From an uncultured Gemmiger sp. (GTDB taxonomy: Bacteria; Bacillota; Clostridia; Oscillospirales; Ruminococcaceae), in the NCBI RefSeq assembly GCF_934561205.1, contig NZ_CAKTFU010000002.1, positions 136,729 through 200,728 on the forward strand: DNA of 64,000 nucleotides, read 5' to 3'. Shown piece after piece: positions 1-7,888 of this stretch. Made by a program: the position numbers and the translations under genes. The notes under the pieces were generated by a model. That model was not told the origin of the DNA and ran no database searches. It worked only from the letters and a program-made list of their open reading frames with translations. How positions within the stretch are numbered: position 1 is the first letter of the stretch; every line of letters starts with the position of its first letter.

Positions 1-494
1 AGCGTGGCCATCAAAAGGGTCAGCGCCTGACGCTGCCCGCCCGAAAGTAGCCCGACAGGCTGTTTCATGCGATCCTCCAACCCAAGGCCCAGAGCCGACA
101 GCTTTTCGGCAAAAAGCTGGCGGTCGGCGCGGGAAATGCGGGAAAACGTGCCGCTGCGGTGCGAGGCGCGAAGGTAGGCAAGCGCCAGATTTTCCTCAAT
201 GGTCATGTGGGGCGCGGTGCCGCGCAGAGGGTCCTGGAACATACGCCCCACCTGCTTGGAACGGCGGTAATCCGGCAAAAAGGTGATGTCCTGCCCGTCC
301 AGCGTGATGTGCCCGGAATCAGCGATAAATTCGCCCGCGATGGCGTTGAACAGCGTGGATTTGCCTGCGCCGTTGGAGCCGACGATGGTGGCAAAATCGC
401 CCGGCTCCAAGTGCAGATCGACGTGATCCAGCGCCAGCTTTTCGTTGACGGTGCCGGGGTTAAAGGTCTTGCTTACGTTTTGCAGCTCAAGCAT
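1..494 (-). CDS. ABC transporter ATP-binding protein, TrpZ-like (partial, C-terminus off the left edge)
   Basis: ATPase of an ABC importer that pairs with the permease and lipoprotein upstream on the same strand. The protein starts MLELQNVSKTF. It has a Walker A motif (GSNGAGKST) near residue 40 and the ABC signature LSGGQ near residue 145; Walker B lies beyond the window edge. The ATG at 494 overlaps the permease stop by 8 bases, which implies translational coupling. The set of PF04392-type binding protein, BPD_transp_2 permease and this ATPase matches the TrpXYZ arrangement, so tryptophan or another aromatic amino acid is the likely substrate. The T-box leader supports amino-acid transport. 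The exact substrate is inferred. Confidence 0.9.
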   Translation of the reverse strand, partial: MLELQNVSKTFNPGTVNEKLALDHVDLHLEPGDFATIVGSNGAGKSTLFNAIAGEFIADSGHITLDGQDITFLPDYRRSKQVGRMFQDPLRGTAPHMTIEENLALAYLRASHRSGTFSRISRADRQLFAEKLSALGLGLEDRMKQPVGLLSGGQRQALTLLMAT

Positions 495-1404
495 GGCGGG
501 CATCCTCCTTGCGGTTTTTGGCGCGGCGGCGGTTCAGGGCTGCCTTGCTGCGCAGCGCCGGGGCGGCAATGGCCAAGGCCACGATGATGGCGGAAATCAG
601 CTTTAAGCACTCGGACGGGACGTTGGCACGCAGCGCTAAAGCGATGATAAAGCGGTAGATGACGCTGCCCGCCACAGCCGCCAGCGCCTTGGTCCACATG
701 CTGCCGCGGCTGAACAGTGTCTCACCGATGATCAGCGAGGCAAGGCCGATGACCACCATACCGGTGCCTAAATTGATGTCTGCCGAGCGCTGGTACTGTG
801 CCAGCACTGCACCGGAAAGCGCAGTCATGGCGTTGGCAATGCACAGCCCCACGGTGATGGTGAATGCCGTGTTGATGGAGGAGGCGCGCACCATATCGGG
901 GTTGTCGCCTGTGGCGCGGATGGAAAGCCCCAGCCGCGTGCCAAGGAAGAAAATCAGCAGGGCGCAAACGACCACGGTAATGCACGCTGCGACGACCAGT
1001 TTGTAGGGAAAGCCCTCCCCTGCCAGCGCCTGCACGGCGGTGAAAACGGTTTGGGTTTTCAGCATAGGAACGTTGGAGGAAAATCCCATGACGGCAAGGT
1101 TTACGGTGTACAGCCCGGTGTTGGTCACAATGCCCGCCAGAATGGAGGGTACGCCCAGCCTGGTCTGCAAAAAGGCAGTGACAAAACCGGCGGCAGCGCC
1201 GGCTAGCATAGCCAGCGGCAGCCCCAAAAAGGGGTGCCCTGCCACGGCGGCAGTGGCGGAAACGGCGCAGCCTAAGGTGAAGGCTCCGTCGGTAGTCATA
1301 TCGGCGATGTTGAGGATGCGAAAGCTCAAAAACAACGCCATGGCGACCAAAGCGTAGATAAAACCCAGCTCCAGCGCGCTGAGGACTGTGGCAGCGGTAA
1401 ACAT
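487..1404 (-). CDS. ABC transporter permease, TrpY-like (BPD_transp_2 family)
   Basis: A 305-residue polytopic membrane protein with about eight hydrophobic segments, beginning MFTAATVLSALELGFIYAL. The family resembles branched-chain amino acid and sugar permeases (BPD_transp_2), and here it goes with a PF04392 binding protein. It forms the membrane channel of the importer. It sits between the lipoprotein gene upstream (72-base gap containing a hairpin) and the ATPase gene downstream (8-base overlap). The C-terminus is basic and probably cytoplasmic. The substrate is inferred as an aromatic amino acid from the family and the leader. Confidence 0.88.
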   Translation of the reverse strand: MFTAATVLSALELGFIYALVAMALFLSFRILNIADMTTDGAFTLGCAVSATAAVAGHPFLGLPLAMLAGAAAGFVTAFLQTRLGVPSILAGIVTNTGLYTVNLAVMGFSSNVPMLKTQTVFTAVQALAGEGFPYKLVVAACITVVVCALLIFFLGTRLGLSIRATGDNPDMVRASSINTAFTITVGLCIANAMTALSGAVLAQYQRSADINLGTGMVVIGLASLIIGETLFSRGSMWTKALAAVAGSVIYRFIIALALRANVPSECLKLISAIIVALAIAAPALRSKAALNRRRAKNRKEDARHA

Positions 1405-1439
1405 ACAGGGACATCCTTCCTATGGTGTGATACGACAAA

Positions 1440-1467
1440 CAGATAAGGGGCAGATGCCCCTTATCTG
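1440..1467 (-). terminator. Intercistronic hairpin between binding protein and permease
   Basis: A near-perfect 13-bp inverted repeat (CAGATAAGGGGCA and its complement) with almost no loop lies in the 72-base gap after the lipoprotein stop. On the minus strand a short GTTTGT run follows, so termination would be partial. Such hairpins commonly let the binding protein be made in excess over the permease and ATPase. That function is inferred. Confidence 0.6.
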
Positions 1468-1476
1468 TCGGCGGGG

Positions 1477-2511
1477 TTATTCGGCGGTGGTGACCTCTAC
1501 GACCTGACCGGCCAGATCGTTGAAGGCGGCGTAGTCAACGCCCAGGGCGGCGGCGGTTTCGGTGTTGACGGTGATGATGCCGCCGTCCATGACGTGGTAG
1601 GCGGGCACGGTGTCGGTTTCCAGAATGTCGAGCGCCATATCGGCGGTGTAGGTGCCAAGGTCGGTGTAGTTGACGCCGCAGGTGGCAAAGGCACCGGCGG
1701 TCACGAAGCTGTCAGCCCCGGTGTAGAACGGGATGCCGCCCTTGGTCAGCGTGTCGGAGACAGCGGCAGCGGCAGCCATGACTACGTTGTCGGTGGGGGT
1801 AAAGACGGCGTCGACCTGCCCGACCAGGCTGGCGGCGGCAGTCATGATTTCGTCGTTGGTGTTGCCGGTCTTTTCAACGTAGGCAATGCCCTTGCTGTCC
1901 AGATAGGCTTTTGCTTCGGCAATGGGGGTCTGGGAGTTTGCCTCGGAGTTGGAGTACAAAAGACCGACGGTCTTGATGTCGGGGTTGACCGCGAACATCA
2001 TGTTCATGATAGACTCGGTGTTCAGCGCATCGGAGGTGCCGGTGACGTAGTCAATATCGGTCAGATCGGCAGCGGCGGGGTCAGAGATGGCGGCGTAGAT
2101 GACGGGGGTCTTGCTGTCGGCGCAGGCGGTGGCCATGCACTGGGCTGCCAGGGTGGCAATGGGAATGACGGCGTCGTACTTATCGGAAACGACCTGCGTG
2201 CCAATCTGGTTCAGCGTGGTGGCGTCGTTCTGGCCGTTAAAGTCCTTGTATTCAATGGTAATGCCCTTCTCGGCGGCCTTGGCGTCCAGCTCTGCCTCGA
2301 TGGCGGTGCGGATCTGGTCAAGGCTGGCGTGATCCAGCTGCTGAACCACGGCGATGCGGTAGCTCTTGGCGGCGGGGTCGGCGGCTTCCGACGAGGCGGC
2401 GGGTGCAGAGGAAGCGGCAGCGGAGGAAACGGCGGTGGAATCGGCAGAACCGCAGGCGGTCAAAGAAGCGAGCATAGCGGCGGCGGACATAACAGCAACA
2501 AACTTTTTCAT
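1477..2511 (-). CDS. ABC transporter substrate-binding lipoprotein, TrpX-like (ABC_sub_bind)
   Basis: A 344-residue secreted lipoprotein. The N-terminus is a signal peptide ending in the lipobox LTAC (Cys about residue 20), followed by a Ser/Ala-rich linker and two periplasmic-binding lobes. The start at 2511 has the site AAGGAG 10 bases upstream. The type (PF04392) resembles TrpX-like proteins that travel with a BPD_transp_2 permease and one ATPase. It is the first gene after a T-box leader, so expression should rise when a particular tRNA is uncharged. The ligand, likely tryptophan, is inferred from family, leader and operon. Confidence 0.88.
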   Translation of the reverse strand: MKKFVAVMSAAAMLASLTACGSADSTAVSSAAASSAPAASSEAADPAAKSYRIAVVQQLDHASLDQIRTAIEAELDAKAAEKGITIEYKDFNGQNDATTLNQIGTQVVSDKYDAVIPIATLAAQCMATACADSKTPVIYAAISDPAAADLTDIDYVTGTSDALNTESIMNMMFAVNPDIKTVGLLYSNSEANSQTPIAEAKAYLDSKGIAYVEKTGNTNDEIMTAAASLVGQVDAVFTPTDNVVMAAAAAVSDTLTKGGIPFYTGADSFVTAGAFATCGVNYTDLGTYTADMALDILETDTVPAYHVMDGGIITVNTETAAALGVDYAAFNDLAGQVVEVTTAE

Positions 2512-2639
2512 AATAACAATCTCCTTGTTTTTTAATCAGTTTCGGGTGGTCGGTCGGTGTGTTTTATAAAAAAGCGTTGCCATCGTTCCTTTAACAGCAG
2601 ATTTTTCATGGATACTTGCTCCCCTCAATATCGCGTGCA

Positions 2640-2920
2640 AAAACAAAACTGCCCTTGCACAGAAATACCTCTGTGCAAGGGCAGATAAAAATCTGTGGTG
2701 CCACCTTGCTTGCCGTGCCATTACAGCACAGCCACTTTGTAGGGAACCAACATTCCCCTGCCCTGTAACGGGAGCGACCCGTCAACGGATACTCAAGGCT
2801 TGCGCCTGTTTCCCCGTGCCCTCCGTGAACCATTATGCTGCACCGCTTTGTACCCCGTTCCCAGCAAAGGGGGCTCTCTGTGACTGCGCTTGGAGCTTTA
2901 CTTTCACTTCATTGGTTTAA
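2640..2920 (-). promoter_or_regulatory. T-box leader (tRNA-sensing) upstream of the TrpX-like operon
   Basis: The minus strand carries the T-box core at 2707-2693 (AAGGTGGCACCACAG, consensus AGGGTGGNACCGCG), preceded by an AG-bulge-like AGAGAGC near 2878 and followed by an intrinsic terminator. The bulge UGGC would pair with a tRNA ending GCCA, meaning discriminator G, as tRNA-Trp has. A UGG triplet at 2832-2830 is a candidate specifier codon. The T-box call is firm; tryptophan as effector is a supported inference because I could not fold Stem I. Confidence 0.85.
2649..2684 (-). terminator. T-box expression-platform terminator
   Basis: A perfect 15-bp stem (arms 2649-2663 and 2670-2684, loop of six) followed on the minus strand by TTTTGTTTTT. 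It lies directly after the T-box core, so pairing of the core with its upstream antiterminator partner would disrupt it. This is the termination element controlled by the leader. Confidence 0.88.
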
Positions 2921-3019
2921 AGCATTTATACCACAGCGGGCACGGTTTGTCAACGGTTTTTGCGAAATTTTTATAGAAATTTGAATTTAGGACGATACAT
3001 CGTGCATATAAAATTGCTG

Positions 3020-4159
3020 CTATACCGTGTCCGTTTGGCGCGATACCGAAAGCACAATGCCCATCTCCCCCAATAGCATCAGCAAGCTGGTGCCGCCGGA
3101 GGAAAAAAACGGCAGGCTGATGCCGGTGTTGGGGATGGTGTTGGTGACTACGGCGATGTTCAGAATCGCCTGCAATACCACCTGCACAACAAAGCCCACC
3201 ACCAGCAGCGCGCCGAATTTATCCCGCGCGCGCACCGCCAGCGTAATGCCGCGCAAAAGCAGCAGCAAAAACAGAAAGATCACAAGGGCGGCACCGATGA
3301 AGCCAAGTTCCTCGCACAGGATGGAAAAGATAAAGTCGTTTTGCGGCTCCGGCACATACAGGTATTTTTGGCGGCTGTTGCCAAGGCCAAGCCCTGCCAC
3401 GCCGCCGCTGGCAATGGCATACAGGCTTTGTATCGTCTGGTGCCCCTCCCCCAAGGGGTCAGCAAAGGGGTCACGCCAGGTGGAAAGTCTGTCTGCGGCA
3501 TAGGGCACCAGCTGCGGCAGTGCCAGCACCGCCGCAAAGATCGTTCCCAGCCCCAGCCCGCCCGCCAAGGCGAACCAGCGCAGACCCGTGCCGCCGACAA
3601 ACATCAGCACAGCGCCGATGGATAAAATCAGCAGCGTACCCGAAAGATGCGGCTCCAGCAGCATCAGCACCGCCACCAACCCCAAAAGGATGCCAAAGGG
3701 CAGAACGCCCGCCGCAAAGCCCTGCATCCGGTCGTGATTTAACGATATGATGTGCGAAAACACCAGCACCACGGCAAATTTGGCGATCTCGCTGGGCTGC
3801 AGGGTGCCAAGCCCCGGCAATACGATCCACCGCTTGCAGCCGTTATATTCCGGCATAAACAGCACGACGACCAACAGCAGCAGCGACAGCCCCATGACAG
3901 GCCAAGCCAGCTTGTGCCAGATGTGGTAATCCACCAGACTGGCGGCGTACATGGCTGCCAGCCCCAAGGCGGCAAACAGCAGCTGGGGGCGAATGTAAGT
4001 GTAGGCATCGCCCCGTCGGTAGAGTGCCACCGCATACCCGGCTGAAAACAGCATCAAAAGCCCAAGGCACAAAAGCATCAGCAGAATACATAAAAACGGC
4101 AGGTCTAGACAGGGCTGGCTGCGCAGACGGCGGCGCAGCGCCGCAAGATAAGAACGCAT
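3020..4159 (-). CDS. ftsW: FtsW/RodA-family peptidoglycan polymerase (SEDS), probably FtsW
   Basis: SEDS-family glycosyltransferase that polymerises lipid II into glycan strands. The 379-residue protein has about ten membrane segments. Family hallmarks include the segment around residues 270-300 (ASGG, GLGNSRQK, PEPQNDFIF) and the C-terminal LPFFSSGGTSLL. These match FtsW better than RodA, although the two are hard to separate without an alignment. I start at ATG 4159, which has AGGGGGA six bases upstream; the longer frame to 4216 would include the hairpin region. It follows gpsA on the same strand. No class B PBP gene is adjacent. Confidence 0.87.
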   Translation of the reverse strand: MRSYLAALRRRLRSQPCLDLPFLCILLMLLCLGLLMLFSAGYAVALYRRGDAYTYIRPQLLFAALGLAAMYAASLVDYHIWHKLAWPVMGLSLLLLVVVLFMPEYNGCKRWIVLPGLGTLQPSEIAKFAVVLVFSHIISLNHDRMQGFAAGVLPFGILLGLVAVLMLLEPHLSGTLLILSIGAVLMFVGGTGLRWFALAGGLGLGTIFAAVLALPQLVPYAADRLSTWRDPFADPLGEGHQTIQSLYAIASGGVAGLGLGNSRQKYLYVPEPQNDFIFSILCEELGFIGAALVIFLFLLLLLRGITLAVRARDKFGALLVVGFVVQVVLQAILNIAVVTNTIPNTGISLPFFSSGGTSLLMLLGEMGIVLSVSRQTDTV

Positions 4160-4165
4160 AAAAAT

Positions 4166-4192
4166 CCCCCTGCGCACAGTGTACGCAGGGGG
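4166..4192 (-). terminator. Hairpin overlapping the ftsW ribosome site, terminator-like
   Basis: Nine-bp stem (arms 4166-4174 and 4184-4192) between gpsA and ftsW. On the minus strand it is followed by ATTTTT and then the ftsW ATG at 4159. The 3' arm contains GCAGGGGGA, the only good Shine-Dalgarno for ftsW, so the hairpin could both terminate gpsA transcripts and hide the ribosome site. Function is inferred. Confidence 0.6.
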
Positions 4193-4226
4193 AAACCGAA
4201 TTATGCGGCAAGGCATAATTCTGCGG

Positions 4227-5225
4227 TTATTCGTGTTTTAAGTCGCGGTTCATCAGGGCGTTCAAGGCGTCGCGGGCGGCCAGTTTGCCGTCCAGGATAC
4301 AGGCAACGCTCTGCACGATGGGCATTTCCACCTTGTAGAGCGCAGCCAAACGGCAAGCGGCAGGCAGGGCGTTGATGCCCTCGACAACCTGGCCGACCTC
4401 CTTTTTGGCGTCCTCAGGGTCCATGCCGCGGCCGATCAACATACCCGCGTGCAGGTTGCGGCTGTGCATACTGGTGCAGGTTACGATCAAATCGCCCATG
4501 CCGGACAGCCCGGCAAAGGTTTCGGGGCGGCAGCCCATGGCAAGGCCCAGACGGGTCAGCTCGGCGTTGCCGCGGGTGATCAGGGCTGCCTTGGCGTTGT
4601 CGCCGTAGCCAAGCCCCAGCGCGATGCCGACGGCCAGCGCAATGATGTTTTTGACGGCGCCGCCCAGTTCGGTGCCGCGGCGGTCGGTGTTGGTGTAGAC
4701 GCGGAAGTTGGGGGTGTTGAACACCTTTTGCACGGTTTTGGCAGCGTCCGTATCGCTGCAGGCTGCCACGATCAGGGTGGGCATGTCGCGGGCGACTTCC
4801 TCCGCGTGGGTGGGGCCGGACAGTGCCACCACGCGGGCGGTGCGGTGCACCTTGGCCAGCTCGTCCTCTATGATCTCGCTCATGGTCATCAGGGTCTTAT
4901 CCTCAACACCCTTGGCGACATCCACAATGATCTGCCCTTCGGCAATGTGGGGGGCAGCTTTTTTGGCGGTGGCACGCACAAAAGGCGAAGGCACCGCAAA
5001 CAGCAGGATGTCCCGCCCCGTGCAGGCTTCAGCGATATCGGCGGTATAGTGCATACCGGCGGGCAGCTCCATGCCGGGCAGGTTGGGGTGGCGGCGGGTC
5101 TCTGCCAGGGACTTCAACTCGGCGGGAATGGCACTCCACACCGTTACGTCGCGGCCGTTGGCGGCCAGCAGCCGTGCCAGGGCAATGCCCCAGGTGCCGG
5201 CTCCGAATACAGCGATTTTGGTCAT
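4227..5225 (-). CDS. gpsA: Glycerol-3-phosphate dehydrogenase [NAD(P)+]
   Basis: Reduces dihydroxyacetone phosphate to sn-glycerol 3-phosphate for phospholipid synthesis. The N-terminal dinucleotide fold begins MTKIAVFGAGTWGIALA (GxGxxG at residues 8-13). The conserved ALSGPTHAEEVA and GGAVKNIIALAVG segments, the latter with the catalytic Lys, are present. Length of 332 residues is normal. ATG 5225 is chosen because AAGGAGA lies 8 bases upstream; a start at 5258 would run back into the upstream gene. It is 11 bases after the phosphoesterase stop, so it probably belongs to that operon. Confidence 0.95.
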   Translation of the reverse strand: MTKIAVFGAGTWGIALARLLAANGRDVTVWSAIPAELKSLAETRRHPNLPGMELPAGMHYTADIAEACTGRDILLFAVPSPFVRATAKKAAPHIAEGQIIVDVAKGVEDKTLMTMSEIIEDELAKVHRTARVVALSGPTHAEEVARDMPTLIVAACSDTDAAKTVQKVFNTPNFRVYTNTDRRGTELGGAVKNIIALAVGIALGLGYGDNAKAALITRGNAELTRLGLAMGCRPETFAGLSGMGDLIVTCTSMHSRNLHAGMLIGRGMDPEDAKKEVGQVVEGINALPAACRLAALYKVEMPIVQSVACILDGKLAARDALNALMNRDLKHE

Positions 5226-5236
5226 TTGGAATCTCC

Positions 5237-5893
5237 TTATTTGGCGGATTTCTGCCACAGGCCCGCAAACAGGCCATGGCGCACCGCAGGGCGCACCTGC
5301 GGCTCCTCGACGTCCAGATAGACGCGCTCGTAGCAGTTGATGATGCGGGTGGTGTTGTATAGGTGCTCCCGCGGGATGCTGCCGTAGTTCAAATGCACAT
5401 GCCCATGCAGCATGTAAGTGGGCTGGTAGCGATCCAGCAGCTCATGAAACACGGTAAACCCACGGTGGGGCAGGTCGCCTAAATCGCCGTAGCCGTGCAG
5501 CGGGGCATGGGTCACAAGGATATCCAGCCCGCCGTGGCGGTCGATTTTGCCGCGCAGACGGTTGACCCGCTTGCGCATTTCGGCCTCAGTAAACTGCCAT
5601 GCACCGGTGCGGTATCGGCAGGAGCCGCCCAGCCCCGCAATGCGCAGACCGTGGTAGACATAGACGTCATCATCAATGCAGATGACCCCCTGCGGCGGGT
5701 TAAAGTCGTAGCTTTCGTCGTGGTTGCCGTGCACATAAATCACAGGTGCGGGCACCATGGTGGCTATGTATTCAAGATACGCGCGGCTTAAATCGCCGCA
5801 GGCTATCACCAATTCCACCCCGGCGATCTTGTCGAGGGTCATATAGTCCCACAGTGCCTTACATTCTTCGTCGGAAATGGCAAGGATCTTCAT
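5237..5893 (-). CDS. Metallophosphoesterase (calcineurin-like)
   Basis: A 218-residue protein with the metal-ligand pattern of calcineurin-like phosphoesterases: an N-terminal ILAISD, then ACGDLS, the GNHDES motif near residue 57, THAPLHGYGD, and a C-terminal HGHVH. It should bind two metal ions and hydrolyse a phosphoester, but the substrate is unknown. It replaces the usual first-motif His (DxH) with DEE, as some subfamilies do. The ATG overlaps the stop of the upstream BMP-like gene by four bases (ATGA), indicating coupling. RBS AGGAGG. Confidence 0.85.
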   Translation of the reverse strand: MKILAISDEECKALWDYMTLDKIAGVELVIACGDLSRAYLEYIATMVPAPVIYVHGNHDESYDFNPPQGVICIDDDVYVYHGLRIAGLGGSCRYRTGAWQFTEAEMRKRVNRLRGKIDRHGGLDILVTHAPLHGYGDLGDLPHRGFTVFHELLDRYQPTYMLHGHVHLNYGSIPREHLYNTTRIINCYERVYLDVEEPQVRPAVRHGLFAGLWQKSAK

Positions 5894-7872
5894 AGCACCA
5901 CGGCCTCCTTCTCCACGGGAAGGCGGTCGCGGTGGATGCCCTGCATACGGTACATCGGGCGGGAAACCTCGGCCAGCTCGTCATATTCGGGGATATGCCC
6001 CTCAACGGCGTCACACAACCAGTCCATGTGGACAATCTGTTCCAGATCCAGCCCTGTGCGGCCGCTGTTTTTGACGGTGCCGTCCTGTGCCGTAATGCGG
6101 CAGGCAAAGGGATCTACGACGCCGGAACTTACGCCCGTGCGCAGGATCTGCGCCAGATGCTGTACATCGGGCGGCAGCTCGCGGCTGAGCAGTACATCCA
6201 TAACGCCGCTGTTCATGCCCCACCAGTAGTTTACGGCACGGCCGTCGGTGCCGGATTTGTCGCGCTGCCAGCCGCCGTCCAGCACGCTGCGCACAACGTT
6301 TTCGTAGAACTGGCCCCAATGCCAGAACGGCGTGGCAAGATCCTGCAAAATGCCGCCGGGGCGTACCAGGAAGGTGCCGAACTCGTGTTGGGGGCGGCCC
6401 GGCATGGGGGCGTCGCGCCCGGAAACGACCGTGATGCCGTTTCGGGAAAATTTGACAAGAGGCTCCTCGGCGTCGGGCAGGCAGGTCCATTCCAGCTGAA
6501 TTTTAGCGCGGGGGTTCGCCATGCGGGCGCCCAGCGCAAAAGCGTTGATGTTGGCGGGCACACCGAAGCTGGGGTAATCGGCCACATAGCCGATGCGGTC
6601 CCCCACAGTCATGGCACCGGCGATGGCACCCGTGATGAACTTAGCCTCATACACGCGGGTGTAGTAGGTGCGGATGCTGGCGTAGGGCATCTCCATCGAG
6701 CAGTTGAGGATGCGCACCTGCGGATGCTTGACGGCACTGCGCAGCGATGCCCCCACCAGCTTGGGGCTGGTGGTGAATACCATATCGGCGCCCTCGGCAA
6801 TGGCCTGTTCGACAATTTCGTCGGCGTTTTCGCCGGGGACGGCGTTGAAGTAGGCCACCGTCTCGACCTTGCCCGGAAACACGGTGTCCAGCTGGGTGCG
6901 GCCAAACTCGTGCTGGCTGGTCCAGGCGCTGACTTCGGGTGTGCGCTCATGCACAAAGGCGACCTTGAGGTGGCTTGGCCCGGCGGGACGGATGCCCGGC
7001 AGCAGACGGCTTAAAAGTCCGTTCTGCTGGGGTGCGGGTTCGGCGGGCTTATCGCTGACGGTGACGGGGTCATCATTTTGCAGCGCCAGCACGTCGTCCC
7101 ACAAAGCGTCCAGTTTTTCGGTCAGCTGCGCGGGGGTGCTGTCCTGCAATTCCTTCTTGGGGTAAACGCGCAGCAGCAGCAAAAGCACGTCGCCCAAGGT
7201 GCAGTGCAGGCGGTCACCGCCGTGTGCCGCAAACGCCTTGCCTACCCAGTTGTACAGGGAGAGCATCTCGGCGCGGTCGTCATCGCTCCAGACTTCGTCG
7301 GGCTGTTTGCCGAGGGCCTTTTGCAGCCGCGCAAAGCTGCCGGGTTTGGTAAACTGCAAAAGGTAGGTCTTGATGATGGGATAATACTGCACAAACTCGT
7401 AGTAAAGGCGAATTTCAGGGGCATCGCTGTACGGCGGCAGGATACGGGTGACGACGCCGGGCACGTTGCCTGCGCCGAAATATTTCAGCACGCTGACGCG
7501 CTTGTTGCCCTCCTGCACATAGAAACGTCCCATATATTCATAGCAGCGGATGGGGTCGCGGATCCCCTCCTCCACATGGGCGATGCAGAGGTTGATCCAT
7601 TTGGTGCCAAACTCGGACTTCATATCCAGCAGGGGCATAAAGTTGGAGGCAAAGGCCCCTGTACGCCCCTCGGTCTTGGTGCCGACGAGCAGATCCATCG
7701 GTATGTCCACCAACCCCAGAGGCATCTGGCTGTCAACACCGGCAGCACCCTGCAGGATGTTATCCAGCACCGGCAGATAGGGCGACTGCCCCCGCAGGAT
7801 CTTTTCGCGGTAATCCCGCTGGCCCATTCGCAGGGCTTTTGTATATTCCTCCATGGCATCGGCATGGGTCAT
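5890..7872 (-). CDS. ParB-like/BMP-domain two-part protein (no signal peptide)
   Basis: A 660-residue protein in two parts. Residues about 1-250 include a ParB/sulfiredoxin-like motif (VQEGNKRVSVLKY near residue 117). Residues about 305-640 resemble BMP-family (PF02608) binding domains, which usually bind nucleosides outside the cell. No signal peptide, lipobox or membrane segment is visible at the N-terminus, so it is predicted cytosolic, odd for a BMP domain. It sits between a CmpB-like membrane protein upstream (16-base gap) and a phosphoesterase downstream (4-base overlap). A ligand-sensing rather than transport role is possible, but inferred. Confidence 0.75.
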   Translation of the reverse strand: MTHADAMEEYTKALRMGQRDYREKILRGQSPYLPVLDNILQGAAGVDSQMPLGLVDIPMDLLVGTKTEGRTGAFASNFMPLLDMKSEFGTKWINLCIAHVEEGIRDPIRCYEYMGRFYVQEGNKRVSVLKYFGAGNVPGVVTRILPPYSDAPEIRLYYEFVQYYPIIKTYLLQFTKPGSFARLQKALGKQPDEVWSDDDRAEMLSLYNWVGKAFAAHGGDRLHCTLGDVLLLLLRVYPKKELQDSTPAQLTEKLDALWDDVLALQNDDPVTVSDKPAEPAPQQNGLLSRLLPGIRPAGPSHLKVAFVHERTPEVSAWTSQHEFGRTQLDTVFPGKVETVAYFNAVPGENADEIVEQAIAEGADMVFTTSPKLVGASLRSAVKHPQVRILNCSMEMPYASIRTYYTRVYEAKFITGAIAGAMTVGDRIGYVADYPSFGVPANINAFALGARMANPRAKIQLEWTCLPDAEEPLVKFSRNGITVVSGRDAPMPGRPQHEFGTFLVRPGGILQDLATPFWHWGQFYENVVRSVLDGGWQRDKSGTDGRAVNYWWGMNSGVMDVLLSRELPPDVQHLAQILRTGVSSGVVDPFACRITAQDGTVKNSGRTGLDLEQIVHMDWLCDAVEGHIPEYDELAEVSRPMYRMQGIHRDRLPVEKEAVVL

Positions 7873-7888
7873 AGGCGATCGGCTCCTT

